A stretch of DNA of 64,000 nt from the NCBI GenBank assembly GCA_047630175.1, contig JBLHVI010000006.1, positions 52,802 to 116,801 on the forward strand, written 5' to 3'. The position numbers and the translations under genes were made by a program. The notes under the pieces were generated by a model. That model did no database searches. It worked only from the letters and a program-made list of their open reading frames with translations, and was not told the origin of the DNA. Source of the stretch: UBA4582 sp047630175 (GTDB lineage Bacteria; Pseudomonadota; Gammaproteobacteria; Pseudomonadales; Azotimanducaceae). Positions 55,143 through 63,918 of the stretch are shown one piece after another; the stretch's first letter is position 1; each line of letters starts with the position of its first letter.

Positions 55143-58100
55143 CTAACTAAAACTTGGCAGAGTGATTGTAAACTTGGCCCCGTTGAGGGTATTACTAGCG
55201 ACAATCGTTCCTTCCATATCACTGACTATACCGTAACATACAGACAACCCCAAGCCTGTACCTTTGGCTATTGTTTTTGTTGTGTAGAACGGCTCGAAGA
55301 TGCGTGGCAGGTCACCTTCGGGAATACCCCCGCCGGTATCTTCCACTATGATATGGACACCGTCATCGTCTTCGAATACCCGTAACGTAATCTTTGCTTC
55401 GCCAGATCTGTCCGCCATCGCATCTTGTGCATTGCTTATAAGGCTCAAGATCACTTGCTCTATGTGTATTTCCTGGCCAAAAATAAATGCACAATCCTCT
55501 GCAAATTCGACGACAACCGAGACCCCAGTCAAGCGCAACTGTTCACCAATTAATTCAAGTGCATTGGTAACTGTTTTTTGGGCATCGATTTTCTTGCGCT
55601 GTTCCTTCGTCTCGCGACCGAACATTCGCATATGATCAATGATCGCCGAAGCTCGAGCAGTTTGTGCTTCAATACGACTTAGCTTTTCGCTCAGATAAGT
55701 TGGGTCGATGTCACCTTGAGAAATTTTTCGTCGACTATTACCCGCAGCCATGCGGATGACGTTCAATGGCTGGTTCAGCTCATGCGCGACCGAGGTAGCC
55801 ATTTTCCCTAGTGTTGCCATCTTCGACGATTGAATGACTTGCCCCTGAGAATGTTTAAGTTCTGTAATATCCTGACCGACGCCAACTACACCAATAATTT
55901 TACCGAAGGCATCACGGCGTGTGGTCGAGTTCAGCAAAATATCAACGCGATCACCCGATTTAGTGTACAACGGGAATTCATAGTTCGCTGTTTCCCTGCC
56001 AATGAGGGCTTGTGCGAGGATCTCCCCTACCGACAGTTTATATTCATCGGCGATATAATCAGCCACTAGATCCTGACCTATAACCTCTTGCTTAATAAAT
56101 CCGGTGATTTTTTCCGACTGTTGATTCCATTCGTTAATCTTTCCGTAAGCGTCTATACCAAAGATCGGTGCATTCGCAGTATCAACCAACCGCGTCATAT
56201 CTTGTGCAATACTCATATTCTCCTGCAGAACAAGTTCTCGTTCGCTCATATCCCGCAGTATTATTGTAAATGTCATCACGCCATTCGCTGAAAGCTTAGA
56301 TATTGCTGCTGAGGCCGTGAATACCTCTCCATTTTTCCGAACCCCCATAATGCTCGTGTGTTCATCTAAATTTCGGGAGTTTTTGGAATCTCTTGAAAAC
56401 TCCTCGACATAGCTTTTATGGTATTTTCGAAAAGTCTCTGGCATTAACGCGGTTATCGACTTACCGACGATGTCGGTGGCGCTATAGCCGAATATTTCTT
56501 CAGCGCCGTGGTTGAACAAGCTGATGTTTTGGTCTTCCCCTATGGAGATGATTGCATCGTTAGATGCCTCAATTATGCCAGAGTACTGTGCTTCGCTCTT
56601 AGTCAAAGCCTGTTGTTTTTCTATAATATTGTGGAAAAAGTGCTTAAATTGATCGACGAGGTTATCGATTTCAAAAATACCGGACGTTAACCATATAATA
56701 TTTTTGGCGTTGGGCTTGTTAGCGAGCTCTGTTGCTAGCCGAGTAACGTTTTCGAGGGGTGATGTTAGCAGGCGGGATATTTTAGGAATGAAAATTAGCA
56801 GTACAAGAAATGTAGAGAGCATTGTAGATAGCTTTATTATGTAGTCTTGTTCGAGAAATAGAATTGAATCTGCCATAGGAATACGTACACGAATAGACCA
56901 ACCTTTACTACCCATGATCATTTCGGTATCTTGCAGAAAACCTTGTTTCCAGCGAATCATACTGTGGAGGTTTTCGTCTTCTGGCAATAGATGCTGAGGA
57001 TTAGTTCCCTGCACAAATAGTGAGAAATCTCTAATTTTGTTGCTGGCTATGGTGTCGGTCTGGCCGGTAAGCAATTCGGTGTAGTACCCTCGGCTGGATA
57101 CATCATCTAATATTTCCCCAAAAATACGCGTAGAAAAAGAGGCTGCTAAATAGCGCCCTCCAGTTAATGGGGTAATTATTGTGAAATGCGGCTCTCCTGA
57201 GCTTGCATCAAGGTGAATTTCTGATAGGTAGAGTGAATTTGATGCTAGCGAAGAAATTGCGGAGGCACACGGTGACGCACCGACGTTTCTTTTGGGGTGT
57301 GAAAATAGTATTTCGCCGTCCGAATTTGCAATTTCTGTGTGAAGTAATCCTGGAATCGCATGTTCGCTTAAATTATCAAGATTACGCCGCCACGATGTCA
57401 TATCGTTATTACGACGGTCAGTCAGAACTGATGCTAAAACAGCCATATAATTTTCTAAAAGCGAGGTGACTTCGCGCCCCGTATCCTCCGCCTCCTCTCT
57501 TACTGAAAGCGCAAGTTCTCTTTGACTTTCTACAAATTCGATATTCCCAGATATCACCGTTATCAGCAACATGGGAAGCAGAGCAGACGCGGCGAGAAGC
57601 GTTGTCGTCACTGAGTGTAAGGTGACTTTTTTCTGCTCAGTTAAGAATACTGTCGATGATAACCATCGATTGAGTGGCGTAAACTGCAGAATTAGGCTGG
57701 CAATCACAGCATTGGCGATACCATTAGTCATTTTCTCGAGTGTGACCAGTAGGGCTGCTGACTCTGTTAATCCTTGCTGATAATGACAGGGTAACCAAAC
57801 TAAGGGGAGTCCGGCAAAAAGCCAAAATATTGTGTCGATCAGAATAATATTGTCTTTTCTAAAGCCGAAAATAATGCAGCCTACAAAAAATGCTTCTAAA
57901 CCATATATTATTATCGCGTATGCATTGCCCAATAATATGTACATGTAAAAGCCGATAGAAAGACCAACCAAGGTGCCCCAAAGTGTTCCTGACATTCGTA
58001 CAGCAATCATCGTTGCTATACTGCCAAATAGAAAGTTAACGCCGAGGAACAAATCGAAATTTAGATAGCTAGCTGTGATGCCAAGCAGGGAAAGGCTGAG

Positions 58101-58193
58101 CAGAAACAGTGTTTCTCTAGCATTCGGCCAGTGGCAGCAGCTTTCAAAAAATTGTGCGTTGAAACCGGCTGTAGTTTTGAATGCGGCTTTCAT
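55143..58193 (-). CDS. Membrane PAS-PAS sensor histidine kinase
   Basis: A 1016-residue kinase. About five or six hydrophobic segments at the N-terminus resemble a MASE-type sensor. A periplasmic sensor region (about 220-430) and a further helix near 440 follow. Two PAS domains occupy about 520-640 and 650-780. The HisKA domain has the phosphoacceptor His804 in SVAHELNQPLNVIRMA, and the ATPase has LISNAQDA, VEDTGGGIPEGDLPRIFEPFYTTK and GTGLGLSVCYGI. It is upstream of the receiver genes in one operon and probably phosphorylates them. The region is visibly more AT-rich than its neighbours. Confidence 0.9.
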   Translation of the reverse strand: MKAAFKTTAGFNAQFFESCCHWPNARETLFLLSLSLLGITASYLNFDLFLGVNFLFGSIATMIAVRMSGTLWGTLVGLSIGFYMYILLGNAYAIIIYGLEAFFVGCIIFGFRKDNIILIDTIFWLFAGLPLVWLPCHYQQGLTESAALLVTLEKMTNGIANAVIASLILQFTPLNRWLSSTVFLTEQKKVTLHSVTTTLLAASALLPMLLITVISGNIEFVESQRELALSVREEAEDTGREVTSLLENYMAVLASVLTDRRNNDMTSWRRNLDNLSEHAIPGLLHTEIANSDGEILFSHPKRNVGASPCASAISSLASNSLYLSEIHLDASSGEPHFTIITPLTGGRYLAASFSTRIFGEILDDVSSRGYYTELLTGQTDTIASNKIRDFSLFVQGTNPQHLLPEDENLHSMIRWKQGFLQDTEMIMGSKGWSIRVRIPMADSILFLEQDYIIKLSTMLSTFLVLLIFIPKISRLLTSPLENVTRLATELANKPNAKNIIWLTSGIFEIDNLVDQFKHFFHNIIEKQQALTKSEAQYSGIIEASNDAIISIGEDQNISLFNHGAEEIFGYSATDIVGKSITALMPETFRKYHKSYVEEFSRDSKNSRNLDEHTSIMGVRKNGEVFTASAAISKLSANGVMTFTIILRDMSERELVLQENMSIAQDMTRLVDTANAPIFGIDAYGKINEWNQQSEKITGFIKQEVIGQDLVADYIADEYKLSVGEILAQALIGRETANYEFPLYTKSGDRVDILLNSTTRRDAFGKIIGVVGVGQDITELKHSQGQVIQSSKMATLGKMATSVAHELNQPLNVIRMAAGNSRRKISQGDIDPTYLSEKLSRIEAQTARASAIIDHMRMFGRETKEQRKKIDAQKTVTNALELIGEQLRLTGVSVVVEFAEDCAFIFGQEIHIEQVILSLISNAQDAMADRSGEAKITLRVFEDDDGVHIIVEDTGGGIPEGDLPRIFEPFYTTKTIAKGTGLGLSVCYGIVSDMEGTIVASNTLNGAKFTITLPSFS

Positions 58194-58540
58194 GTCAGAT
58201 TCCCTATGGGTGGCGTACTACAGGTTGTTATCTTTCTTTTGTTAGCACGCAACTGGTTGACGCGCAGTGCGTTCTTTGTTGGCTTAAATGTCGTCGCTTT
58301 GACAGCCGAATGTGGCCTCGATGAAGTGTGCTTAAAGGATTCATTGATGCTGTACGTGATTCAGTTGTAGTAGTGTTGCGCTGATTTAAAGTCGCAACTT
58401 ACTTGTGTTTGCCTGCGTCAGGTATTGAGTCGGGCTTTTTAAGGTCTAGAAGGTTTGCTGCTGCGCGATCACAATAATCGGCTTGGATGTGGATTTTACT
58501 GCCTAGATAATGACTACTGACAGCGTGTCTTAGGTATTTA
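58194..58540. other. Upstream region of the kinase operon
   Basis: About 350 bp that must hold the kinase operon promoter. No gene or clear operator is seen. Confidence 0.35.
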
Positions 58541-58885
58541 TTATCTGCGTGGGATTTCTATGATTATTTTTCTAGCTCGAGGATGCTGTGCCGTTGTCCG
58601 GCCATCTATATCGGGCATTCTAAAGTCAGAAATAATGATCGAGATATTCGATTCAGTTTCAATGATATTCATCGCCTGGATCGCCGCGCCGGCAATTTTT
58701 CGCTGTAAGAAGCTTGTAAAAGTGCATGACTCCGCTTTTCTTTCTTCGATCGCGTGTTCGTCATCTACCATCGTTACCTTTAGTTGTGATTCAGTTAAAG
58801 CACGTTGAATGGATTTATCTTCAGATAAGAAGGAACCTAAGAAGGTCCTAATCATTTCACCAGATTCGATTGAAATATCGTCCAT
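58541..58885 (-). pseudogene. Remnant of a response-regulator receiver
   Basis: A 114-residue frame with the receiver elements VTMVDDE near residue 38 and IIISDFRMPDIDG near 83, but after the phosphoacceptor region the sequence becomes unrelated and ends (HPRARKIIIEIPRR). The last third of the fold, including the Ser/Thr and Lys, is missing. It looks like a truncated or frameshifted gene. A functional truncated product cannot be excluded. Confidence 0.55.
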
Positions 58886-58922
58886 GTTGTCATCTTCCGA
58901 AAAATACGCATATATTTTGGCG

Positions 58923-59330
58923 TTACGTTAATTGTCTGCTAGTGAGCGTCTTGTGTACGATTTTATTTTTGATAAAGCATCCAATGCTTTCCATAGACAG
59001 TGGTTCTCTGAGGACGGCGACAGCACCACTGTTTATAGTTTTTGCGATTCGCGATAGGCCTTCAAATGCTGATATTATTATGACTTGGGTGTCGGGTAAG
59101 GTAGTGCGAATCGCCTTGATAGTCTCGACGCCAGAGAAATGCGGCAGCAGATAGTCCATGACTATGAACTCAGGACGGTGTTTGTTTGCCAGTTTTAGGG
59201 CCATGGCACTACTGGCGCTGTATACGCTAAGCCCATAGTCGCGTAAGGCATCCGCCATCTCCTCCAGTGCTTCAATGTCGTCATCGACGATGAGAACAGA
59301 GTTGTTTAATTGTTTTTTATTCGGGCGCAT
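58923..59330 (-). CDS. Stand-alone receiver domain with altered lysine
   Basis: About 135 residues from MRPNKKQLNN at 59330, supported by AGAGGT upstream; the frame runs to 59471. SVLIVDDDIEALEEMADAL and the phosphoacceptor Asp in FIVMDYLLPHFSG are intact, as is IIISAFEG, but the conserved Lys of the K-P motif is Glu (VLREPLSM). Phosphorylation-driven switching may be impaired. It faces the divergent OmpR-type regulator. Confidence 0.75.
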   Translation of the reverse strand: MRPNKKQLNNSVLIVDDDIEALEEMADALRDYGLSVYSASSAMALKLANKHRPEFIVMDYLLPHFSGVETIKAIRTTLPDTQVIIISAFEGLSRIAKTINSGAVAVLREPLSMESIGCFIKNKIVHKTLTSRQLT

Positions 59331-59459
59331 GGCGTACCTCTTGTAGGTTAAGTTGCAGTTGCGGTTTATATATTGAATGTTAAGTGTGTAATGAGTATGC
59401 GAGGTTTGTGTTATTTTGTGCAAAACTAACACGCGTAGATAAATTTGAGAGTTGATGTG

Positions 59460-60197
59460 GTGACGGAGCAAATACCAAAGACTTATACAACAATTCTTAT
59501 TTTAGAAGATGATAGGGACGCACTAGAAGAAATCACGGAAGCGTTGTCTGATGAAGGCTTTCTTACGTTATCCGCGCAAAACGTTCAGGCGTTCGAGGTC
59601 ATCAAGCAGAACAAGGTGATTGATCTTTTCCTCATCGATTTAAATCTTCCAGATGGTAATGGTCTGACGATTGCGCGGGAGATCCGAAGAGAATCAGATG
59701 CGGGTGTCATCATTGTTTCTGGCAGGACCAGTGAAATTGATCGTGTCGTCGGCTTGGAGGTTGGCGCGGATGATTACATCACGAAACCGTTTAGCCCGAG
59801 AGAATTGTTGGCTCGGGTACACTCAGTACTGAGGCGAACTCGCGGGAGCACATTCCCCAGAGCATTGACGGACTCGGGTGATTCGATAGTGGAGTTTCTA
59901 GATTGGACGCTAGATTTGGGTTCGCGCCATCTTGCGAACGATGGTAGGGGGGTAGAGCTGACGACTGCAGAGTTTGATTTATTGAGAGTGTTTGTCGAAT
60001 CATCCAATCGGGTTCTGTCACGCGACTTCTTACTAGACCAGCTTCATGGGCTTGATTGGGTGGGTTATGACAGGGGTGTTGACGGCCTTGTCAGTCGGCT
60101 ACGTAAGAAATTCAAGCAGCCCGCTGAGAAAGTGCCATTGATAAAAACCGTGCGTGGAGTCGGTTACATGTTTACAGCGAGTATTATAAAACGCTAA
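59460..60197 (+). CDS. OmpR/PhoB-family response regulator
   Basis: About 245 residues with a GTG start at 59460 or 59457 and GAGAG upstream; the frame continues back to 59445. The receiver domain has ILILEDDRDALEEI, Asp in LIDLNLPDGNG, IVSGRTSEIDRV and Lys in DDYITKPFSPRE. The winged-helix domain (about 135-245) has TTAEFDLLRVFVE, YDRGVDGLVSRLRKKF and IKTVRGVGYMF. It is divergent from the small receiver gene across about 130 bp, which likely contains its binding site. It is a candidate DNA-binding output for this locus. Confidence 0.9.
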   Translation: MTEQIPKTYTTILILEDDRDALEEITEALSDEGFLTLSAQNVQAFEVIKQNKVIDLFLIDLNLPDGNGLTIAREIRRESDAGVIIVSGRTSEIDRVVGLEVGADDYITKPFSPRELLARVHSVLRRTRGSTFPRALTDSGDSIVEFLDWTLDLGSRHLANDGRGVELTTAEFDLLRVFVESSNRVLSRDFLLDQLHGLDWVGYDRGVDGLVSRLRKKFKQPAEKVPLIKTVRGVGYMFTASIIKR

Positions 60198-60430
60198 AAA
60201 ACCCCTACAAAGCGCGTGCGAGAAGTTTGTTCAGTCTAGCCGAAAAAATGTGTTCAGACGTTGCAAATAACGCTGTGTAACTGCCGCCGGTTAAAGATAA
60301 TCCGGCAGATGGCCTCCAACGAGACCCGTGCCTTGGTTTTAGGCCGGGTTGCAGTTTTTTACAGGCATCGTCGGATTCTCGGCCGCAGCTTCAACGATCA
60401 GATGGATCACCGTTACTGCAAGGTAATGGG

Positions 60431-60643
60431 CTATTTGCGAACAAGCAGATAGATACCGACAACAAAGCTGGCCGCACCGCCGATATACAGCATGATGACC
60501 TTATCGGTGTCTGCCCCTGTGACAACCCGGGATAGCTGTGAGCCGAGTGAATCAGACATTTGGTACGCCCAGTATTCAAGGCCTATGCCGATGACGGCAA
60601 GCGCTAGGCCGACAAGTGTAAGAGTGCTTTTAGATGCGGGCAT
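60431..60643 (-). CDS. DUF3185-like small membrane protein
   Basis: A 70-residue protein from MPASKSTLTL at 60643. Two hydrophobic helices flank SLGSQLSRVVTGADTDKVIMLYIGG, which matches the DUF3185 pattern (a TG-x-x-TDK turn before a second GG-containing helix). Function unknown. A longer reading frame to 60775 overlaps the neighbouring gene and is not supported. Confidence 0.7.
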   Translation of the reverse strand: MPASKSTLTLVGLALAVIGIGLEYWAYQMSDSLGSQLSRVVTGADTDKVIMLYIGGAASFVVGIYLLVRK

Positions 60644-60681
60644 GTTTTTACAATCTCTGTATTTATGTTTAGTGTTTGTGT

Positions 60682-61173
60682 CTATTGACTCGGCGGCAGT
60701 AATTCCCATTGTTCCCAGGTGGGTTGTCTGCCGGGGTACGCGACCGAGGTGAACCACCAGTGCGCGTCTATCCAAGTTTTCACGTCAAGCAACAGTTGGT
60801 CATCAAGTAAGGCCGAGTGGCTTTGTCTTATCCAAAGAAAAACGCTGGCGTCATAGTGCGCCTTTTGTGATGGGTAAATATACACGCAGCCAAGGCACGT
60901 TGACTCGTCTGGATTCATCACAGTGTAGGTAAACGAGCTTCGGTTTTGAAACTCTTTTTGGTGCCAGCCAAGATCAATAAGGTCTTGTTCTAGGGTGAGA
61001 TCAGCCGTCGGCCACGTGTCATTTGGGTCGAACACGGCGTTGAGATGTCCAACGCTGCTCATGACTGCATCGTAGTCTTTGACGAGATCGTTGACCGTCA
61101 AGGGTCGAACTTTAAAGTTTTTAGTTTTAAAGCCGGCATTTATTATGGCTGAAGCAGGGGCGAAAGGTATCAT
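60682..61173 (-). CDS. GNAT-like protein, paralogue of the exported lipoprotein at 62638
   Basis: A 163-residue cytoplasmic protein. FKVRPLTVNDLVKDYDAVMSS opens the domain; then TWPTADLTLEQDLIDLGWHQ, FTYTVMNP and CLGCVYIYPSQKAHYDASVFLWI, and TSVAYPGRQPTWEQW. The fold resembles GNAT acetyltransferase-like proteins common in marine bacteria. The same domain (matching YDAVMSS, SLYVRPS, NVAYPGR) appears in the lipoprotein at 62638-63753. Enzymatic activity is not established. Confidence 0.65.
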   Translation of the reverse strand: MIPFAPASAIINAGFKTKNFKVRPLTVNDLVKDYDAVMSSVGHLNAVFDPNDTWPTADLTLEQDLIDLGWHQKEFQNRSSFTYTVMNPDESTCLGCVYIYPSQKAHYDASVFLWIRQSHSALLDDQLLLDVKTWIDAHWWFTSVAYPGRQPTWEQWELLPPSQ

Positions 61174-61644
61174 GATTGCTTGCTACTACTCGTTTTCAAT
61201 AAGTTGGGGTACGCGCGGCGCGCCATTAACAGTCCGTATTGGTTGTGCAAACCGCCCACTACCAGTTTTGGTGCAACACCTGAACGGTCTGCGCAAAAAC
61301 GGCGCACTTAAGTGCCGGGTTCTCGTTTTTCAAATCTAGATCTTATCAGGACGATTTGGTTGGCAGATGCTTTCCTGCCGTCCGCCACTGACGTAAATAT
61401 CTCCGCATTGGGGCAGCTTGGCGTATCCCAGGGTGCAAGACTAGCGGCTGGCAACGCTCGCCTGCAACCTTCGACAGACAATAGATTGCCAGCGTTCAAT
61501 TCACAGCTGTATTTCTTACTGCAATGCTTACGCCGGTCGGACCTCGTAGCGGCCTGTTTCTTGCATACATTTCGTACAGATTAAACATCTCAAAAAGTGT
61601 GTAAGCGAAACCGCGAGTTGCAGTAAAAGAAAGGTGAAAAGAAC
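61174..61644. other. Intergenic region, about 470 bp
   Basis: Divergent from the GNAT-like gene to the hydroxylase gene. A plus-strand frame at 61312-61584 (90 residues) has no recognisable domain or ribosome-binding site. Both promoters should lie here. Confidence 0.35.
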
Positions 61645-62607
61645 ATGAGCGAACAAATTTTGGACCAGAATCAAGCCGAGTCTGCAGAGTGCGTTGCACA
61701 GACTGAGGGTAAGCCGCAGAGTAAATGGCGCGATTTTTTCTGGACCTTGCCTCAGCCTATACTGATATTAGGGTCCATGTTTGCCGTGGCCACAGCCTTT
61801 GTATACGAATGGACCGACCCTGAGCTCTATTCGCTCATTATGATTTTACTACCGCTACCGCTAATCCTGATTGCCGAGCGTATTTGGGTTAAGCGCCCCG
61901 ACTGGATTTTAACGCCTAAAGAATTTGCAGAAGATGCGTTCTGGCTAGCCGCATCGGCGTTGATCTGGGTGCCGGTCTATTTCGATTATTACTCAACGCC
62001 AATTTCCGAGGGGTTCAAAGCATTGCGAGACATGTCGCTGCTGAGCTTCAATCTAGCGCCTACGTCGGTGATGGGGTTGGTTCTGGCCGCGATTCTGGTG
62101 CGGACCCTATCTGAGTTTATCTACTATTGGCTACATCGAGTGCAGCACGAGTCGTTGTTTTGGTGGCGTATGCATGCGATGCACCATCACATGACCAAGT
62201 TGAGTGCGGCGCGTGGTGATCGTACACATCCGTTGGAATTCGCGACACTCATGGTTGGTACGCCAATCGTTTTAGCGCTCACCGGTGCAAGTGATGGAGT
62301 GATTGCGGTAACGGGTGCGTTTGGCTTCTTTAATGCCGTGCTAAACCATTCGAATCTGCCTCTTCGGTCTGGTATCTATGGCTGGTATTTCTGTACTGCG
62401 GCGATGCATCACCTGCATCATTCACGCGACTTAGACAGTAGCAACAGTAATTACGGCTGCGCCATTATCATCTGGGATCGCGTGTTCGGCACCTTCTCTG
62501 GTAGAACAGACATCGATGCGCTGGGTGCTGGCACAGGCAAGCCGTTGAGCATTCTTACGCAGTTCAAAATGGCCTTTGTCTCAAAAGAGCAACTGGTAAA
62601 ATATTAA
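61645..62607 (+). CDS. Sterol desaturase/fatty acid hydroxylase family membrane protein
   Basis: A 320-residue membrane enzyme with four or five hydrophobic segments. Histidine clusters are YYWLHRVQHES, RMHAMHHHMTK and AMHHLHHSRDL, the di-iron set of this superfamily (HxxxH, HxxHH, HHxHH). Members hydroxylate or desaturate sterols, carotenoids or fatty acids. AAAGGTGAAAAG precedes the ATG. Followed by the lipoprotein gene after 30 bp, so the two are probably co-transcribed. Confidence 0.86.
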   Translation: MSEQILDQNQAESAECVAQTEGKPQSKWRDFFWTLPQPILILGSMFAVATAFVYEWTDPELYSLIMILLPLPLILIAERIWVKRPDWILTPKEFAEDAFWLAASALIWVPVYFDYYSTPISEGFKALRDMSLLSFNLAPTSVMGLVLAAILVRTLSEFIYYWLHRVQHESLFWWRMHAMHHHMTKLSAARGDRTHPLEFATLMVGTPIVLALTGASDGVIAVTGAFGFFNAVLNHSNLPLRSGIYGWYFCTAAMHHLHHSRDLDSSNSNYGCAIIIWDRVFGTFSGRTDIDALGAGTGKPLSILTQFKMAFVSKEQLVKY

Positions 62608-62637
62608 TGACGCAGTGAATTTATAGGAGTTGTAAAT

Positions 62638-63753
62638 ATGAAGTTAAAGATCGCAGGCGTAGGATTAAGCATGTTACTGATGGCATGTTCGCCGCCACCA
62701 CAGGAGGCCGTTGTTGAGACACAAGCCGCGCCTGCCGTTGAGCCAATGGCTGTAGAAGCGGTTCAAGCAACATTCATTCCGGCAGACTTTAGTCCGCCAA
62801 TGCTAATCGAAGCGGGCGCTTTTAAGCTTGTCCCGCTAGGCCCTGAGCTAGTCAAGATCGACTTCGATGCTTACATGTCCTCGATCGAGCACTTGCAAGA
62901 AACATTCTCGAGAGGTACTAGCTGGCCCCGAGAAGGCATTTCAGACGCTGATGCCATGCTCGATATGGAAACTGAGCAGAAGCGGTTTGAAGCACGCGAA
63001 TCATTCGCCTACGGTGTCCTCACACTCGACGGTACACGTGAGCTAGGTTCCTTGTACGTCAGGCCCAGCAGTGTCTCAGGCTATGACGCTGTCGTCAAAA
63101 TGTGGGTGACCAAAGCAGACTTCGACGCCGGCTTTGATGCAGAGTTATATACGTGGGCTACCGAGTGGGTTGCTACTCAATGGCCATTCACTAACGTAGC
63201 CTACCCTGGACGAGATATTGACTGGGACACGTGGGATGGGCTGGTGGCGACGGCGGCGAATATTCAGACCGCAGAGGCGATGATTGATGCGTTTTACTCC
63301 TTTGATCCAACACAACTTAGCCCTATCCTCGCCAAAGCGGGTGCTTCTGGTCCCAAAATTCTCGGCTACCAGGCCTGGGCCGAAGGTGGCAATTACAAAG
63401 TGCTAAATCGCGGTGCCTGCGCAACTGAGGCGAGCAAAGTGATTAGTTGTGGCATTACTGTGCAAGACGATCCTGTGGTTCAATTGCAAACAGGATTCGA
63501 CGTCACAGACACGTTCCATATAACGTTTGAGAACGCAGTCATTGTCGGTGTCGAGACAAGTTCAGACGACCAACCTATTTATTACGAAGCCCGCAAATGG
63601 GTTGAAGCTAATATGCCCGAGGTTATTTCAGGCCCTTGTTTGAGAGATCCTGATGGACTGCGAGTGACCGCCGGCGATTGCGCGCGTGCCATGACAGAGG
63701 GTTATCGTCTGTTTTACGCGGCTACCCGAGGCGAGGGCGCCGCAGAGTCTTGA
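62638..63753 (+). CDS. Lipoprotein with exported GNAT-like domain and C-terminal extension
   Basis: A 371-residue protein. The lipobox LMAC places Cys17 as the lipidated residue. A Pro/Ala/Val-rich linker follows. Residues about 50-200 form a domain homologous to the cytoplasmic protein at 60682 (shared features YMSSIEHL, SFAYGVL, GSLYVRPSSV, NVAYPGRDIDWDTW). Residues about 215-355 form a second alpha+beta domain (EAMIDAFYSFDP ... VVQLQTGFDVTDTFHITFEN) resembling SnoaL/NTF2-like folds. GNAT-like folds are rarely exported. The function is unknown. GGAG precedes the start by about 9 bp. Confidence 0.7.
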   Translation: MKLKIAGVGLSMLLMACSPPPQEAVVETQAAPAVEPMAVEAVQATFIPADFSPPMLIEAGAFKLVPLGPELVKIDFDAYMSSIEHLQETFSRGTSWPREGISDADAMLDMETEQKRFEARESFAYGVLTLDGTRELGSLYVRPSSVSGYDAVVKMWVTKADFDAGFDAELYTWATEWVATQWPFTNVAYPGRDIDWDTWDGLVATAANIQTAEAMIDAFYSFDPTQLSPILAKAGASGPKILGYQAWAEGGNYKVLNRGACATEASKVISCGITVQDDPVVQLQTGFDVTDTFHITFENAVIVGVETSSDDQPIYYEARKWVEANMPEVISGPCLRDPDGLRVTAGDCARAMTEGYRLFYAATRGEGAAES

Positions 63754-63770
63754 TAGGTCTCGATGTGTAT

Positions 63771-63809
63771 CAGTGCTGGTGGGCGGGCGTTGCTCGCCCA
63801 CCAGCACTG
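63771..63809 (+). terminator. 15-bp perfect hairpin after the lipoprotein gene
   Basis: CAGTGCTGGTGGGCG and CGCCCACCAGCACTG are separated by a 9-nt loop, 17 bp after the stop codon. There is no T run on either side, so it may be a Rho-type or RNA-stabilising hairpin. Confidence 0.5.
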
Positions 63810-63853
63810 GTTGCGTAGCTAAGCCGGTAGAGACGTTTGTTCGCATGGCTTAC

Positions 63854-63918
63854 CAAGCTATGGTCTCAAGCTATGATTTCAATCTGTGATTTCAAGTTGT
63901 GGTTTCAAACTGTGCTGT
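63854..63918. repeat. Five degenerate 13-bp tandem repeats
   Basis: Units CAAGCTATGGTCT, CAAGCTATGATTT, CAATCTGTGATTT, CAAGTTGTGGTTT and CAAACTGTGCTGT follow directly. The period is not a multiple of 3, so it is non-coding. Confidence 0.75.

Noticed and set aside
61312..61584. Plus-strand frame of 90 codons before the hydroxylase gene
   Set aside because: No ribosome-binding site or domain; overlaps other short frames.
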